DNA of 14,997 nucleotides from Roseicyclus sp965662675 (GCF_965662675.1 NZ_CBFIIK010000062.1:1-14997), one strand, 5' to 3'; shown: positions 1 to 8,579, numbered from the stretch's first letter. Numbers and translations: made by a program. Notes: a model not told the origin generated them from the letters alone.

Positions 1-1382
1 TGCAGCGCGATCGAGATGCCGAAGGTCGCCAGAAGCGTCTCAAGCGGCCTTGTGTAGAGGTGCCGGATCACCAGCCGCTCCATCGCCACGCCCGCGCCAA
101 AGGCCACGGCAAAGGCCAAGGGCAGGGCGACGATCAGGCTGACGGTGTAATCAGGGATTATCGTCTGCACGACATAGCCCGTATAGGCGCCCATCATGAT
201 GAACTCGCCATGCGCCATGTTGATCACCCGCATCACGCCGAAGGTGATCGCCAGCCCGATGGCCGCGAGGAAAAAGATCGAGGCCAAGGACAGCGCATCA
301 AGCGAAATGGCGAGCCATTGAAACAGCGTCAGCCGCGTGGAGGTTTGGTCAAGCGCTGCCCGTGCCGCATCGGTCAAGGCCGCGTCGGGTTCGAGATAGG
401 CCTCGAAGAACACGTGTTGGGCAAGCGTCCGGTCGATCTCGGCCTCGCCCACCAAGGGTGACAGCAGCCCTTGGGCCACAAGCGCGTCATAGGCCTCTTG
501 CCGGGTGGCGGGGTCTGACATGCGGTGCGTGGGCAGCCCACCCACCATCCCGTCGGCCACATGCGCCAAAAGCCCGTCGCGGATGCTGTTGCGCTCGGCA
601 CGCGCGGGCGCAAGGCCAGCCGCCACCAGACGGTCATAGGCTTCGTGACGGGTCAGATCCTCGCCGGGGATGAGAACGCGCGCGATATTGCGATCTTGCG
701 GCAGGCTTTGGCCAAGGCCCGGCTCGGTCGCGAGGATCTGGTTCAGAACCCGCCGCGCTTCGGTCGAGACATCGCCGGAAAGCCCCTCGATCGCCGCAAT
801 CCGCGTAGCGATATCGGCTGCGAAACGCGCATTCAGCAGATCCAGCAGGCGTTCCTTGCGGATGCGGATATCGGCATCGGGCTCATCGGGGATCGCGCTT
901 TCCAGAAGCGGGATCTGCTCGGCATCGGGGCTGCGCCCGATCGCCTCCAGCGCTGAAAGCCTGCGGGCCGGGTCGGGGGCGGACAACTCGAAGCGGACCA
1001 GTGCCGCCCCGATCTCGCGGCGGACGCCCGCATTGGGGCGGATCGCGGTCACATCGCGGCTGCCGACGCGGGCGGTTTCAACCCCGCTGTCCACATCGAT
1101 CAGGGCCAGTTGGCGGCCCTCCACCTCGGTTGCGTAGTAGAAAATGCCTGTGGCCGGGTCTTGGACAACAGCGCGCTCTTGCCAGTTGCGCAAGAAATCC
1201 GAGGTGCCGGGGGCATCGGCGGCCTGCAAGGCGGTCAGAACCTGCCCCACACTGGCGCGCGATGGGTTGGCGACCTCGGCCTGATTGGCCTGCAGCACAT
1301 CTTGCAGCGGGGTCTCGGCGGCCAGCGGTGCGGCCAGCGCAAGCGCCAGAAGCAGGGGCAGGAGGCGCGCGAAAATCGACAT
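1..1382 (-). CDS. urtB: Urea ABC transporter permease UrtB (partial, C-terminus beyond left edge)
   Basis: This is an inner-membrane permease subunit of the UrtABCDE urea importer. I translated it by hand; the frame stays open from the ATG at 1380-1382 to the window edge, giving 460 visible residues. Residues 1-22 are a signal peptide (basic start, Leu/Ala-rich core, LAA before ETP). Residues about 125-225 are helical and HEAT-like, as in the long periplasmic N-terminus of UrtB. From about residue 350 hydrophobic segments begin. The branched-chain/urea permease signature NMAHGEFIMMGAY starts at residue 388, and LLATFGISIAL lies at the edge. An AAGG Shine-Dalgarno at 1392-1395 sits 9 nt before the ATG. 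Its position just after urtA is the usual urt order. A motif is duplicated at residues 244-257 and 293-306 (see findings). The identification is firm; only the true C-terminus is unseen. Confidence 0.95.
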   Translation of the reverse strand, partial: MSIFARLLPLLLALALAAPLAAETPLQDVLQANQAEVANPSRASVGQVLTALQAADAPGTSDFLRNWQERAVVQDPATGIFYYATEVEGRQLALIDVDSGVETARVGSRDVTAIRPNAGVRREIGAALVRFELSAPDPARRLSALEAIGRSPDAEQIPLLESAIPDEPDADIRIRKERLLDLLNARFAADIATRIAAIEGLSGDVSTEARRVLNQILATEPGLGQSLPQDRNIARVLIPGEDLTRHEAYDRLVAAGLAPARAERNSIRDGLLAHVADGMVGGLPTHRMSDPATRQEAYDALVAQGLLSPLVGEAEIDRTLAQHVFFEAYLEPDAALTDAARAALDQTSTRLTLFQWLAISLDALSLASIFFLAAIGLAITFGVMRVINMAHGEFIMMGAYTGYVVQTIIPDYTVSLIVALPLAFAVAFGAGVAMERLVIRHLYTRPLETLLATFGISIAL

Positions 1383-1409
1383 GTGGGAAAGCCTTGTCAG
1401 TCGGATCAT

Positions 1410-1439
1410 GGGGATGCGCGACATGTGCCGCGCATCCCC
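1410..1439 (-). promoter_or_regulatory. Intergenic hairpin between urtA and urtB
   Basis: GGGGATGCGCG (1410-1420) and CGCGCATCCCC (1429-1439) form a perfect 11-bp stem with an 8-nt loop. It begins 8 nt after the urtA stop codon and ends 27 nt before the urtB start. There is no U-run after it in the direction of transcription, so it is not a classic terminator. A 3'-protecting or attenuating structure that keeps the binding protein in excess over the permease is the likely role (inference from other transporter operons). Confidence 0.65.
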
Positions 1440-1447
1440 GCTAGGGA

Positions 1448-2725
1448 TCAGTAGTTCGAGGTCAGCTGAACACAGGTCGAGGTCGCGGTGTCATACATCC
1501 CGCATTCCAGCGTTTCCCAATCCGAGGTCAGCGTGGCGCTTTCGGTCAGGAAGGGGGTCCATGCCTCACCCGGCACTTCGGTGGTCTGGCTGATGATGTC
1601 GAACTGACCATCGGCGCGGATTTCCCCGATCAACACCGGCTTTGCGAGATGATGATTGGGCAGCATCACCGAGGTGCCGCCGGTCAGGTTCGGGAACTCC
1701 TGCCCCCACATCGCCGCGCGCACCGCGTCGACATCGGTGGTGCCTGCTTCGGTCACGGCGTTCACCCACATGTTGAAGCCGATGTAATGGGCTTCCATTG
1801 GGTCGTTGGTCGGCCGTGCGGTGTCACCGATGAAAGCGTGCCATGCTTCGATGAAGGATTCGTTCTCGGGGGTGTCTGCCGACATGAAGTAGTTCCATGC
1901 CGCGAGGTGACCGACCAGCCGCGAGGTATCGAGGCCAGACAACTCTTCCTCGCCGACCGAGAACGCGACGACCGGAATGTCATCGGCGCTGACGCCTTGT
2001 GCGGCCAGTTCGGTGTAGAAGCCGATATTGGCGTCACCATTGATGGTCGAGATCACGCCGACCTGCTCGCCACCCGCACCCAGAGCGACAACGTCCGACA
2101 CGATGGTCGACCAGTCGCTATGACCGAAGGGGGTGTAGTTGACGAAGATATCTTCTGCCGCGATGCCCTTGCTCAGCAGATAGGCCTCGAGAATGGCGTT
2201 GGTTGTGCGCGGGTAGACGTAGTCGGTTCCCAGAAGCGCGAAGCTGGTGACGCCAAGCTCTTCAAGGAAGTAATCGACTGCCGGGATCGCCTGTTGGTTC
2301 GGCGCAGCACCGGTGTAGAACACATTGCGCGAGCTTTCCTGCCCTTCATACTGCACCGGGTAGAACATCAGGCCGTTGAGTTCTTCGAGAACCGGCAGAA
2401 CCGATTTGCGGCTGACCGATGTCCATGCGCCGAAGATCACATCGACTTCGCTGACAGTCAGCAATTCGCGCGCGCGCTCGGCGAAGAGCGGCCAGTCGGA
2501 TGCCGGGTCGACGACGACCGACTCGATCTGGCAACCCAAAAGCCCACCGGCGGCGTTTTGCTGCTCGATCAGCATCAGCATCACATCGCGCAAGGTAGTT
2601 TCCGAGATTGCCATGCTGCCCGAAAGCGAATGCAGCACGCCCACCTTGATGGGGCAATCGGCCAAGGCCGGGGTCGAGAGCAACACCAACGCCGTGGCTG
2701 ATGCGAGGAGAGGTTTGAAAGCCAT
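1448..2725 (-). CDS. urtA: Urea ABC transporter substrate-binding protein UrtA
   Basis: This is the periplasmic receptor that captures urea and delivers it to the UrtB/UrtC permease. It has 425 residues. A Sec signal peptide (residues 1-22, AxA at 20-22) is followed by the mature start DCPIKVG; there is no lipobox. The body is a type-I periplasmic fold of the Peripla_BP_5/UrtA class with family hallmarks: VGVLHSLSGSMAISET near the N-terminus, TSVSRKSVLP, YPVQYEG, FYTGAAPNQQAIPA, LLGTDYVYPRTTN, TPFGHSD, STINGD, VAFSVGEEE and NHHLAKPV. The C-terminus runs about 30 residues beyond the usual WTPF region and carries two cysteines (408, 418). An AAGGA Shine-Dalgarno lies about 11 nt before the ATG. 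It is first in the operon, with the long divergent region upstream as likely regulatory DNA. Confidence 0.96.
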   Translation of the reverse strand: MAFKPLLASATALVLLSTPALADCPIKVGVLHSLSGSMAISETTLRDVMLMLIEQQNAAGGLLGCQIESVVVDPASDWPLFAERARELLTVSEVDVIFGAWTSVSRKSVLPVLEELNGLMFYPVQYEGQESSRNVFYTGAAPNQQAIPAVDYFLEELGVTSFALLGTDYVYPRTTNAILEAYLLSKGIAAEDIFVNYTPFGHSDWSTIVSDVVALGAGGEQVGVISTINGDANIGFYTELAAQGVSADDIPVVAFSVGEEELSGLDTSRLVGHLAAWNYFMSADTPENESFIEAWHAFIGDTARPTNDPMEAHYIGFNMWVNAVTEAGTTDVDAVRAAMWGQEFPNLTGGTSVMLPNHHLAKPVLIGEIRADGQFDIISQTTEVPGEAWTPFLTESATLTSDWETLECGMYDTATSTCVQLTSNY

Positions 2726-2771
2726 GATACGCAGTTTCCTTGGGTCACGCTGCGCGTCGCGGGTGCGAAGT

Positions 2772-2785
2772 CTTGCATTTGCAAG
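2772..2785. promoter_or_regulatory. 14-bp palindrome upstream of urtA (candidate operator)
   Basis: CTTGCA-TT-TGCAAG is a perfect inverted repeat with 6-bp arms and a 2-bp centre, 47-60 bp upstream of the urtA ATG. Its symmetry and position suit a dimeric regulator binding near the urtA promoter. No specific regulator can be named from sequence alone. Confidence 0.4.
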
Positions 2786-2828
2786 TGTTTCGCGCCATCT
2801 GGATCGGGCAGCAGTTCATGTTGTGACT

Positions 2829-2868
2829 GCCCGGCTGTTTCTTTCTTGCAGGATTGGCGCAGCCGGGC
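2829..2868. repeat. Inverted repeat, 9-bp arms, 22-bp spacer
   Basis: GCCCGGCTG (2829-2837) and CAGCCGGGC (2860-2868) are perfect complements. The element lies about 104-143 bp upstream of urtA. It could be a leader stem-loop of the urtA transcript or a pair of half-sites. There is no T-run, so a terminator is unlikely. Confidence 0.4.
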
Positions 2869-2958
2869 GGTGTTCGCGCTGAGTCGATCCCAGCGCTGAC
2901 GACTTGTCCATCTGCCGTATTTTCAGGCAAGACGAAGGGGCCAGTTCGCGGGGCATGA

Positions 2959-2984
2959 TCCGTGCAGGCTCAACTTCCGTGCAG
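2959..2984. repeat. Direct repeat of TCCGTGCAG, 17-bp period
   Basis: TCCGTGCAG occurs at 2959-2967 and again at 2976-2984, the starts 17 bp apart. Paired direct half-sites in a divergent promoter region can be a regulator binding site; the regulator is unknown. Confidence 0.35.
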
Positions 2985-3128
2985 CTTTAATGCGCGGTTG
3001 CAGCATTTCTGCTCAATTATCTTGCGCCTTGTGTCTCCGGCTGGCCGAGCGATCCTTGTTTTCATCATTTTGACGGAATCACCACGCCGTGGATTGGTCT
3101 TCGCTGTGGCGCAGAAAATCATCGGGGT

Positions 3129-3156
3129 GCGCGGCAACTCGCCTCGTTTGCCGCGC
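3129..3156. repeat. Inverted repeat 5' of icd, 9-bp arms, 10-nt loop
   Basis: GCGCGGCAA (3129-3137) and TTGCCGCGC (3148-3156) form a perfect stem ending 70 nt before the icd start codon. It may be an operator or a leader hairpin in the icd mRNA. No U-tract follows it on the plus strand. Confidence 0.4.
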
Positions 3157-3226
3157 TGTTGTGGCTGTAGACCTTCGCCCGTTTGTGTACTATTGCATAC
3201 CAAACCTTGAGCCCGTGGGGATTACC

Positions 3227-5434
<2,208 letters not shown>

Positions 5435-5456
5435 GGCGGACCGCGGCAGATACGAC

Positions 5457-5485
5457 AAAAGCCCCAGCCTTGGCTGGGGCTTTTT
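5457..5485. terminator. Bidirectional rho-independent terminator between icd and the MBL gene
   Basis: GCCCCAGCC (5461-5469) and GGCTGGGGC (5472-5480) form a GC-rich stem flanked by AAAA on the left and TTTTT on the right. It therefore reads as a U-tailed hairpin on both strands. It lies between the convergent stops of icd (5434) and the metallo-hydrolase gene (5506) and should end both transcripts. Confidence 0.93.
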
Positions 5486-5505
5486 CGTCGGCGCGCGGTG
5501 CAAGA

Positions 5506-6366
5506 TCAGCGCTGCGGCAGCGCGATCACCAACCCGTCATGACCGATGTCGAGATCGCCTTGCCAGCTTTTGCGCACCGCTTCGTGCCAATCCGTCGGGC
5601 CAAAAGCCGTATCATCAGCCGGGACAAGGTGATGCAGCACCAAGCGCCCGACACCGGCTTTGGTCGCGATCAGGCCTGCCTCGGCGGCGGTGCTATGGCT
5701 GGCGTTGATATGCCGGCGCAGTTTCTCGCCGCCATTGCTGCGCGCGACCAGCGCATCGACGCCCGCGGGCAACAGCGCCTCATGGACCAGCACATCGGCA
5801 CCGCGCGCGAAATCGGCAAGAGGGGGAAAGAATCGCGTATCGGCCGAAAATACAACAGATGGACCGGCCTCGAAGCGGAGCGCGAAGCAATCGGTGACAG
5901 GCGGGTGTTCCACCCGCAGCGCGCTGATGCGAATCCCGCCCTCATCAAGCACGATGCCCGGCCCGTATTCGATGATCTGCACCAGATCAACGAGCGGTAT
6001 CCGTCCCTCGTCGCGCACGCGGATATCGCAGTCAAAGGCCAGTGATGCCAAGAATCCATCCCAAAGGGCTTGCGTCCCCGCTGGCCCGTAGATGGTCAGC
6101 TGTTCCTTGAGGCCAGTGGTCCATGCCGTATGCACCAGAGCGCCTAATTCAAGCACATGGTCGGAATGCAGATGGGTGATGAAGATCAGCGATAACCGGC
6201 GCAGATCAAGACCCGCATTGACCGCAGACCGCGTCACCCCAAGCCCGCAATCCACAATGATGGGTTTGCCTTGCAGCCATAACAAGCTTGCCGTCGGCAT
6301 CGGCCCGCCGGGGCGCACCGCGGGCCCGCCCTTGGTGCCAAGCAAGATCAGCCGATCGTGTTCCAT
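5506..6366 (-). CDS. Metallo-beta-lactamase-fold hydrolase (RNase Z/arylsulfatase-like)
   Basis: This is a 286-residue predicted zinc hydrolase of the MBL superfamily. The metal motif HLHSDH is at residues 65-70 after hydrophobic beta strands (IIVDCGLG, LSLIFIT). Further ligand candidates are His154 (VEHPP), Asp176 (FSADT) and His245/246 (LVLHHL), the order expected for a two-metal site. VHEALL at 194-199 is typical of the RNase Z-like branch. I saw no signal peptide, so it is probably cytosolic. A strong GGAGGG Shine-Dalgarno 5 nt before the ATG fixes the start. It lies 92 bp downstream of tRNA-Ala on the same strand with no terminator seen between them. The substrate is unknown; true tRNase Z, an arylsulfatase-like or a lactonase-like activity cannot be separated by eye. 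Confidence 0.88.
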   Translation of the reverse strand: MEHDRLILLGTKGGPAVRPGGPMPTASLLWLQGKPIIVDCGLGVTRSAVNAGLDLRRLSLIFITHLHSDHVLELGALVHTAWTTGLKEQLTIYGPAGTQALWDGFLASLAFDCDIRVRDEGRIPLVDLVQIIEYGPGIVLDEGGIRISALRVEHPPVTDCFALRFEAGPSVVFSADTRFFPPLADFARGADVLVHEALLPAGVDALVARSNGGEKLRRHINASHSTAAEAGLIATKAGVGRLVLHHLVPADDTAFGPTDWHEAVRKSWQGDLDIGHDGLVIALPQR

Positions 6367-6458
6367 GCGGACCCTCCAAGTTCAATGAACATGCAACACG
6401 CGCTGCTGCGCAGGGCAAGCCAATCTTGCAGGGTATCACGGCTGACGCATGGGGGATT

Positions 6459-6534
<76 letters not shown>

Positions 6535-6540
6535 ATTTTC

Positions 6541-6557
6541 AAGGGACTTGGTCCCTT
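6541..6557 (-). other. Small hairpin in the 5' leader of tRNA-Ala
   Basis: AAGGGAC (6541-6547) and GTCCCTT (6551-6557) make a 7-bp stem with a 3-nt loop, 6 bp before the mature tRNA 5' end. Without a U-run it is unlikely to terminate transcription; it may be a processing or spacer structure in the pre-tRNA. Confidence 0.45.
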
Positions 6558-6571
6558 CCGAGTGGTCGGCG

Positions 6572-6599
6572 GTGTAAGCGAGGGCGGTATCGGGTGCAA
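6572..6599 (-). promoter_or_regulatory. Candidate sigma70-type promoter for tRNA-Ala
   Basis: On the minus strand TTGCAC (6594-6599) is followed after 16 bp by TTACAC (6572-6577). This is a good -35 and a poor -10, with spacing that is acceptable for GC-rich alphaproteobacteria. Transcription would start about 30 bp before the tRNA. A separate tRNA promoter here is an inference. Confidence 0.45.
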
Positions 6600-6676
6600 G
6601 GGAAAAATCACTGATTTCCCGGCACGGTTTTACCGCCCTCGGTGGATGTCAGACCGACGCGCGGCGCGCGGCGATA

Positions 6677-7021
6677 TCAGTCGTCGTCGCTGGGGCTGGC
6701 GACATCGGCAAGGTCGTCAAGTGCGACCGTATCGCCGTCATCGTCATCGTCCAGCACATCATCATCATCGATTTCGACATCTGCATCATCATCAAGCTCG
6801 ATGTCATCATCGAGCACCAGATCATCATCCTCTTCGGTGACGACCTCCTTCGCGACCTTTTTGTCGGCTTTGCTGGCGACAAGGCCACGCCCCGGCTTGG
6901 CGGCGTCGAGATCGACAACCTCACCGGTGTAGGGGCTGATAATGGGCTTGCGGTTCAGATCGTAGAACCGTTTGCCGGTCGTGGGACAGACGCGTTTGAC
7001 GCCCCATTCCTCTTTGGGCAT
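6677..7021 (-). CDS. FYDLN-acid (TIGR02300-type) protein
   Basis: This 114-residue protein of unknown function belongs to a family conserved in alphaproteobacteria. The N-terminal part MPKEEWGVKRVCPTTGKRFYDLN carries the namesake FYDLN at residues 19-23 and the following KPIISPYTGE block. One Cys in VCPTTG is visible; a zinc-ribbon-like pair is not complete. From about residue 65 the protein is almost pure Asp/Glu with scattered Leu/Val and is probably disordered. A GGGGG-rich Shine-Dalgarno (7026-7032) sits 4 nt before the ATG. It precedes tRNA-Ala on the same strand, a neighbourhood I recall from other Rhodobacterales. The acidic tail is encoded by GAT-rich, repeat-like DNA. Role unknown. 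Confidence 0.9.
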   Translation of the reverse strand: MPKEEWGVKRVCPTTGKRFYDLNRKPIISPYTGEVVDLDAAKPGRGLVASKADKKVAKEVVTEEDDDLVLDDDIELDDDADVEIDDDDVLDDDDDGDTVALDDLADVASPSDDD

Positions 7022-7140
7022 GAAACCCCCTTCAAAGAAGTCTTCGGTATCGCTGGATGCGGTCCTCTGCCATAGTAGCGTGATGCTGTAAACCCCGTAT
7101 GGTAGGCTGCCGCCACCGCTTGCTAAGGACCGCTGATCCG

Positions 7141-7860
7141 GTGACGACGAAACGCCCCTCGACCCATGTTCTGCCCGGCGATCCGCCGGTCGAAATCGCG
7201 CTGAAGAGATCGACGCGGGCGACGCGGTTCAGCTTGCGCGTTTCGCGTGCCGATGGCCGCGTCAGCCTGTCTTTGCCGATATGGGCCCCGGAGGGTGAGG
7301 CCTTGGCCTTCTTGCGCGACCGCGAGGCATGGTTGCGGGGGCATCTGGCGAATGCCGCGCCATCTCGGCATGCGAGAATCGGCGCATGGGTGCCGATCTG
7401 TGGCACCCCGCGCGAGGTTATCGCGGCGGCCACGCGCGCAACCCGTTTCCGTGATGGCCGCATCGAGGTGCCCGATGGCCCCCGCGCAGGCCCGAGGATT
7501 CGTGCATTGCTGGGTGCCTTGGCGCGCGAGCGACTGACAGAGGCGGTTGAACGCCACGCCGCCGCCTTGGGGCGCAAGCCCCAGCGCATCACCTTGCGCG
7601 ATCCGCGCAGCCGCTGGGGTAGCTGCTCGTCCAAGGGCGATCTGATGTTTTCTTGGCGGCTGATCATGGCGCCGCCCGCCGTGCTCGATTACGTCGCCGC
7701 CCATGAGGTGGCGCATCTGGTCGAGATGAACCATTCCGCCGCCTTCTGGCGGGTCTGTGCGCGGCTGAGGCCTGATTACGACGCCCACCGCGCCTGGCTA
7801 CGCCAGCATGGTGCCTCGCTATTGGCGTGGCGGTTCGAAACCGCGCAGGAGGAGCCGTGA
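7141..7860 (+). CDS. YgjP-type (SprT-like, DUF45/M48-related) zinc metallopeptidase
   Basis: A predicted cytosolic zinc metallopeptidase of the YgjP family, 239 residues from the GTG at 7141. The zinc motif HEVAH is at residues 188-192 with the third ligand in NHS (His198), the typical HExxHxxxxNH arrangement; RSRWGSCSSKGDLMFSWRL (157-175) is the other family signature. An upstream ATG at 7099 is in frame, but it lacks a Shine-Dalgarno and adds 14 unlike residues, whereas AAGGA lies before the GTG, so I prefer GTG. The stop overlaps the start of the next gene by one base (TGATG), implying translational coupling. It is divergent from the FYDLN-acid gene across about 120 bp. The cellular substrate is unknown. 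Confidence 0.9.
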   Translation: MTTKRPSTHVLPGDPPVEIALKRSTRATRFSLRVSRADGRVSLSLPIWAPEGEALAFLRDREAWLRGHLANAAPSRHARIGAWVPICGTPREVIAAATRATRFRDGRIEVPDGPRAGPRIRALLGALARERLTEAVERHAAALGRKPQRITLRDPRSRWGSCSSKGDLMFSWRLIMAPPAVLDYVAAHEVAHLVEMNHSAAFWRVCARLRPDYDAHRAWLRQHGASLLAWRFETAQEEP

Positions 7861-8513
7861 TGCAGATGAACCCGCGCCCGACCGAGACCGGGGCAGCGGT
7901 GGCCCATGACAGGGTCTATCGCGCGCTGCGTTCGCGCATCATGCATGGCGAGGTGGGACCGGGCCAGGCCATGACGCTGCGCGGTCTGGGGGCGGAATTC
8001 GGCGTCTCGATGACGCCCGCGCGCGAGGCGGTCCGCCGGCTGGTCAGCGAAGGGGCGTTGTTTCTGTCAAGCTCGGGGCGGGTGTCCACGCCAGAATTGT
8101 CGAACGAGCGGATCGAGGAACTGGCCGCTTTGCGTGCGCTGCTTGAGCCCGAGCTTGCCACCCGCGCCTTGCCACGCGCGCATCCAGCGCTGATCGAGCG
8201 GATGGAGGCGATCAACGCCACCATCGGCCAAGCCATCGCCCGGCGCGATGCGGTGGCCTATATCCGGCGCAACCTCGAGTTTCACCGCACGCTCTATCTC
8301 CGCGCGCAGGCGCCCGCGATGCTGGCGCTGACGGAAACCGTTTGGCTACAGCTTGGTCCCACCATGCGGGCGCTTTACGGGCGGCTGAACCGGACCGAAC
8401 TGCCGCAGCATCACCGGCTGATCGTGGCAGCACTCAAGGCGGGTGATGAGCCGGGGCTGCGGCTGGCGGTCAGGGCGGATGTGACGCAAGGGCTGCGGCT
8501 CTTGGCGGGGTAG
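7860..8513 (+). CDS. GntR-family transcriptional regulator (FCD/FadR-type)
   Basis: A DNA-binding regulator of 217 residues. Residues about 15-80 form the GntR winged helix-turn-helix (VYRALRSRIMHGEVGPGQAM, then MTPAREAVRRLVSEG). Residues about 85-215 are an all-helical FCD effector domain (ERIEELAALRALLEPELA, NLEFHRTLY, HHRLIVAALKAGD). The start is fixed by AGGAGGAG (7847-7854), 5 nt before the ATG at 7860, which overlaps the peptidase stop; an in-frame ATG at 7827 lies inside that gene and is rejected. The FCD metal site looks altered: Asn138 is where Asp is usual, His142 and His184/185 are kept, and the last His position seems replaced near Asp207. Ligand and targets are unknown; autoregulation of the peptidase pair is possible. 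Confidence 0.92.
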   Translation: MQMNPRPTETGAAVAHDRVYRALRSRIMHGEVGPGQAMTLRGLGAEFGVSMTPAREAVRRLVSEGALFLSSSGRVSTPELSNERIEELAALRALLEPELATRALPRAHPALIERMEAINATIGQAIARRDAVAYIRRNLEFHRTLYLRAQAPAMLALTETVWLQLGPTMRALYGRLNRTELPQHHRLIVAALKAGDEPGLRLAVRADVTQGLRLLAG

Positions 8514-8515
8514 CG

Positions 8516-8542
8516 CCGGGGGCTCTGCCCCCGGACCCCCGG
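8516..8542. repeat. GC-rich intergenic hairpin element of Rhodobacterales type; likely terminator region
   Basis: CCGGGGGC (8516-8523) pairs with GCCCCCGG (8527-8534) around TCT. A second CCCCCGG (8536-8542) can compete for the left arm. It is followed by AGTATTTGG. I recognise this form as a very common intergenic sequence in Rhodobacter/Roseobacter genomes (recall, not searched). It sits 3 bp after the GntR stop and 37 bp beyond the convergent lpd stop, so it may serve as a shared transcription end. Confidence 0.7.
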
Positions 8543-8579
8543 AGTATTTGGAAAGCAAAGATGGAAAGTGCAGCCGCGC

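Larger units (their letters stand above)
2726..3226. other. 501-bp divergent intergenic region between urtA and icd
   Basis: This stretch must hold the promoters for urtA (minus) and icd (plus). Short open frames exist on both strands (for example 2962-3210 plus and 2970-3203 minus) but show no family resemblance and no good ribosome-binding site, so I treat the region as non-coding. It contains a 14-bp palindrome, two longer inverted repeats and one direct repeat, listed separately. I could not identify a convincing sigma70 or sigma54 promoter by eye on either strand. Confidence 0.7.

Noticed and set aside
1649..2701. A 350-codon plus-strand open frame opposite urtA
   Set aside because: Shadow of urtA; no motif and no ribosome-binding site.
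2775..2800. Possible sigma54 promoter for urtA (TGGCGC...TTGC on the minus strand)
   Set aside because: The GG and GC elements are 12 bp apart, not the required 10, so the site does not fit; it overlaps the 14-bp palindrome instead.
3159..3193. Possible icd promoter TTGTGG ... TACTAT
   Set aside because: The spacing between the hexamers is 23 bp, too long for a sigma70 promoter.
2962..3210. Possible small membrane protein of 82 residues in the urtA-icd gap
   Set aside because: It has a hydrophobic stretch, but the rest is Arg/Pro/Cys-rich, there is no clear Shine-Dalgarno, and a competing open frame covers the same DNA on the other strand.
3089..3226. 46-codon N-terminal extension of icd
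   Set aside because: The extension has no similarity to the family, carries the inverted repeat of the intergenic region, and the homologous N-terminus begins at 3227.
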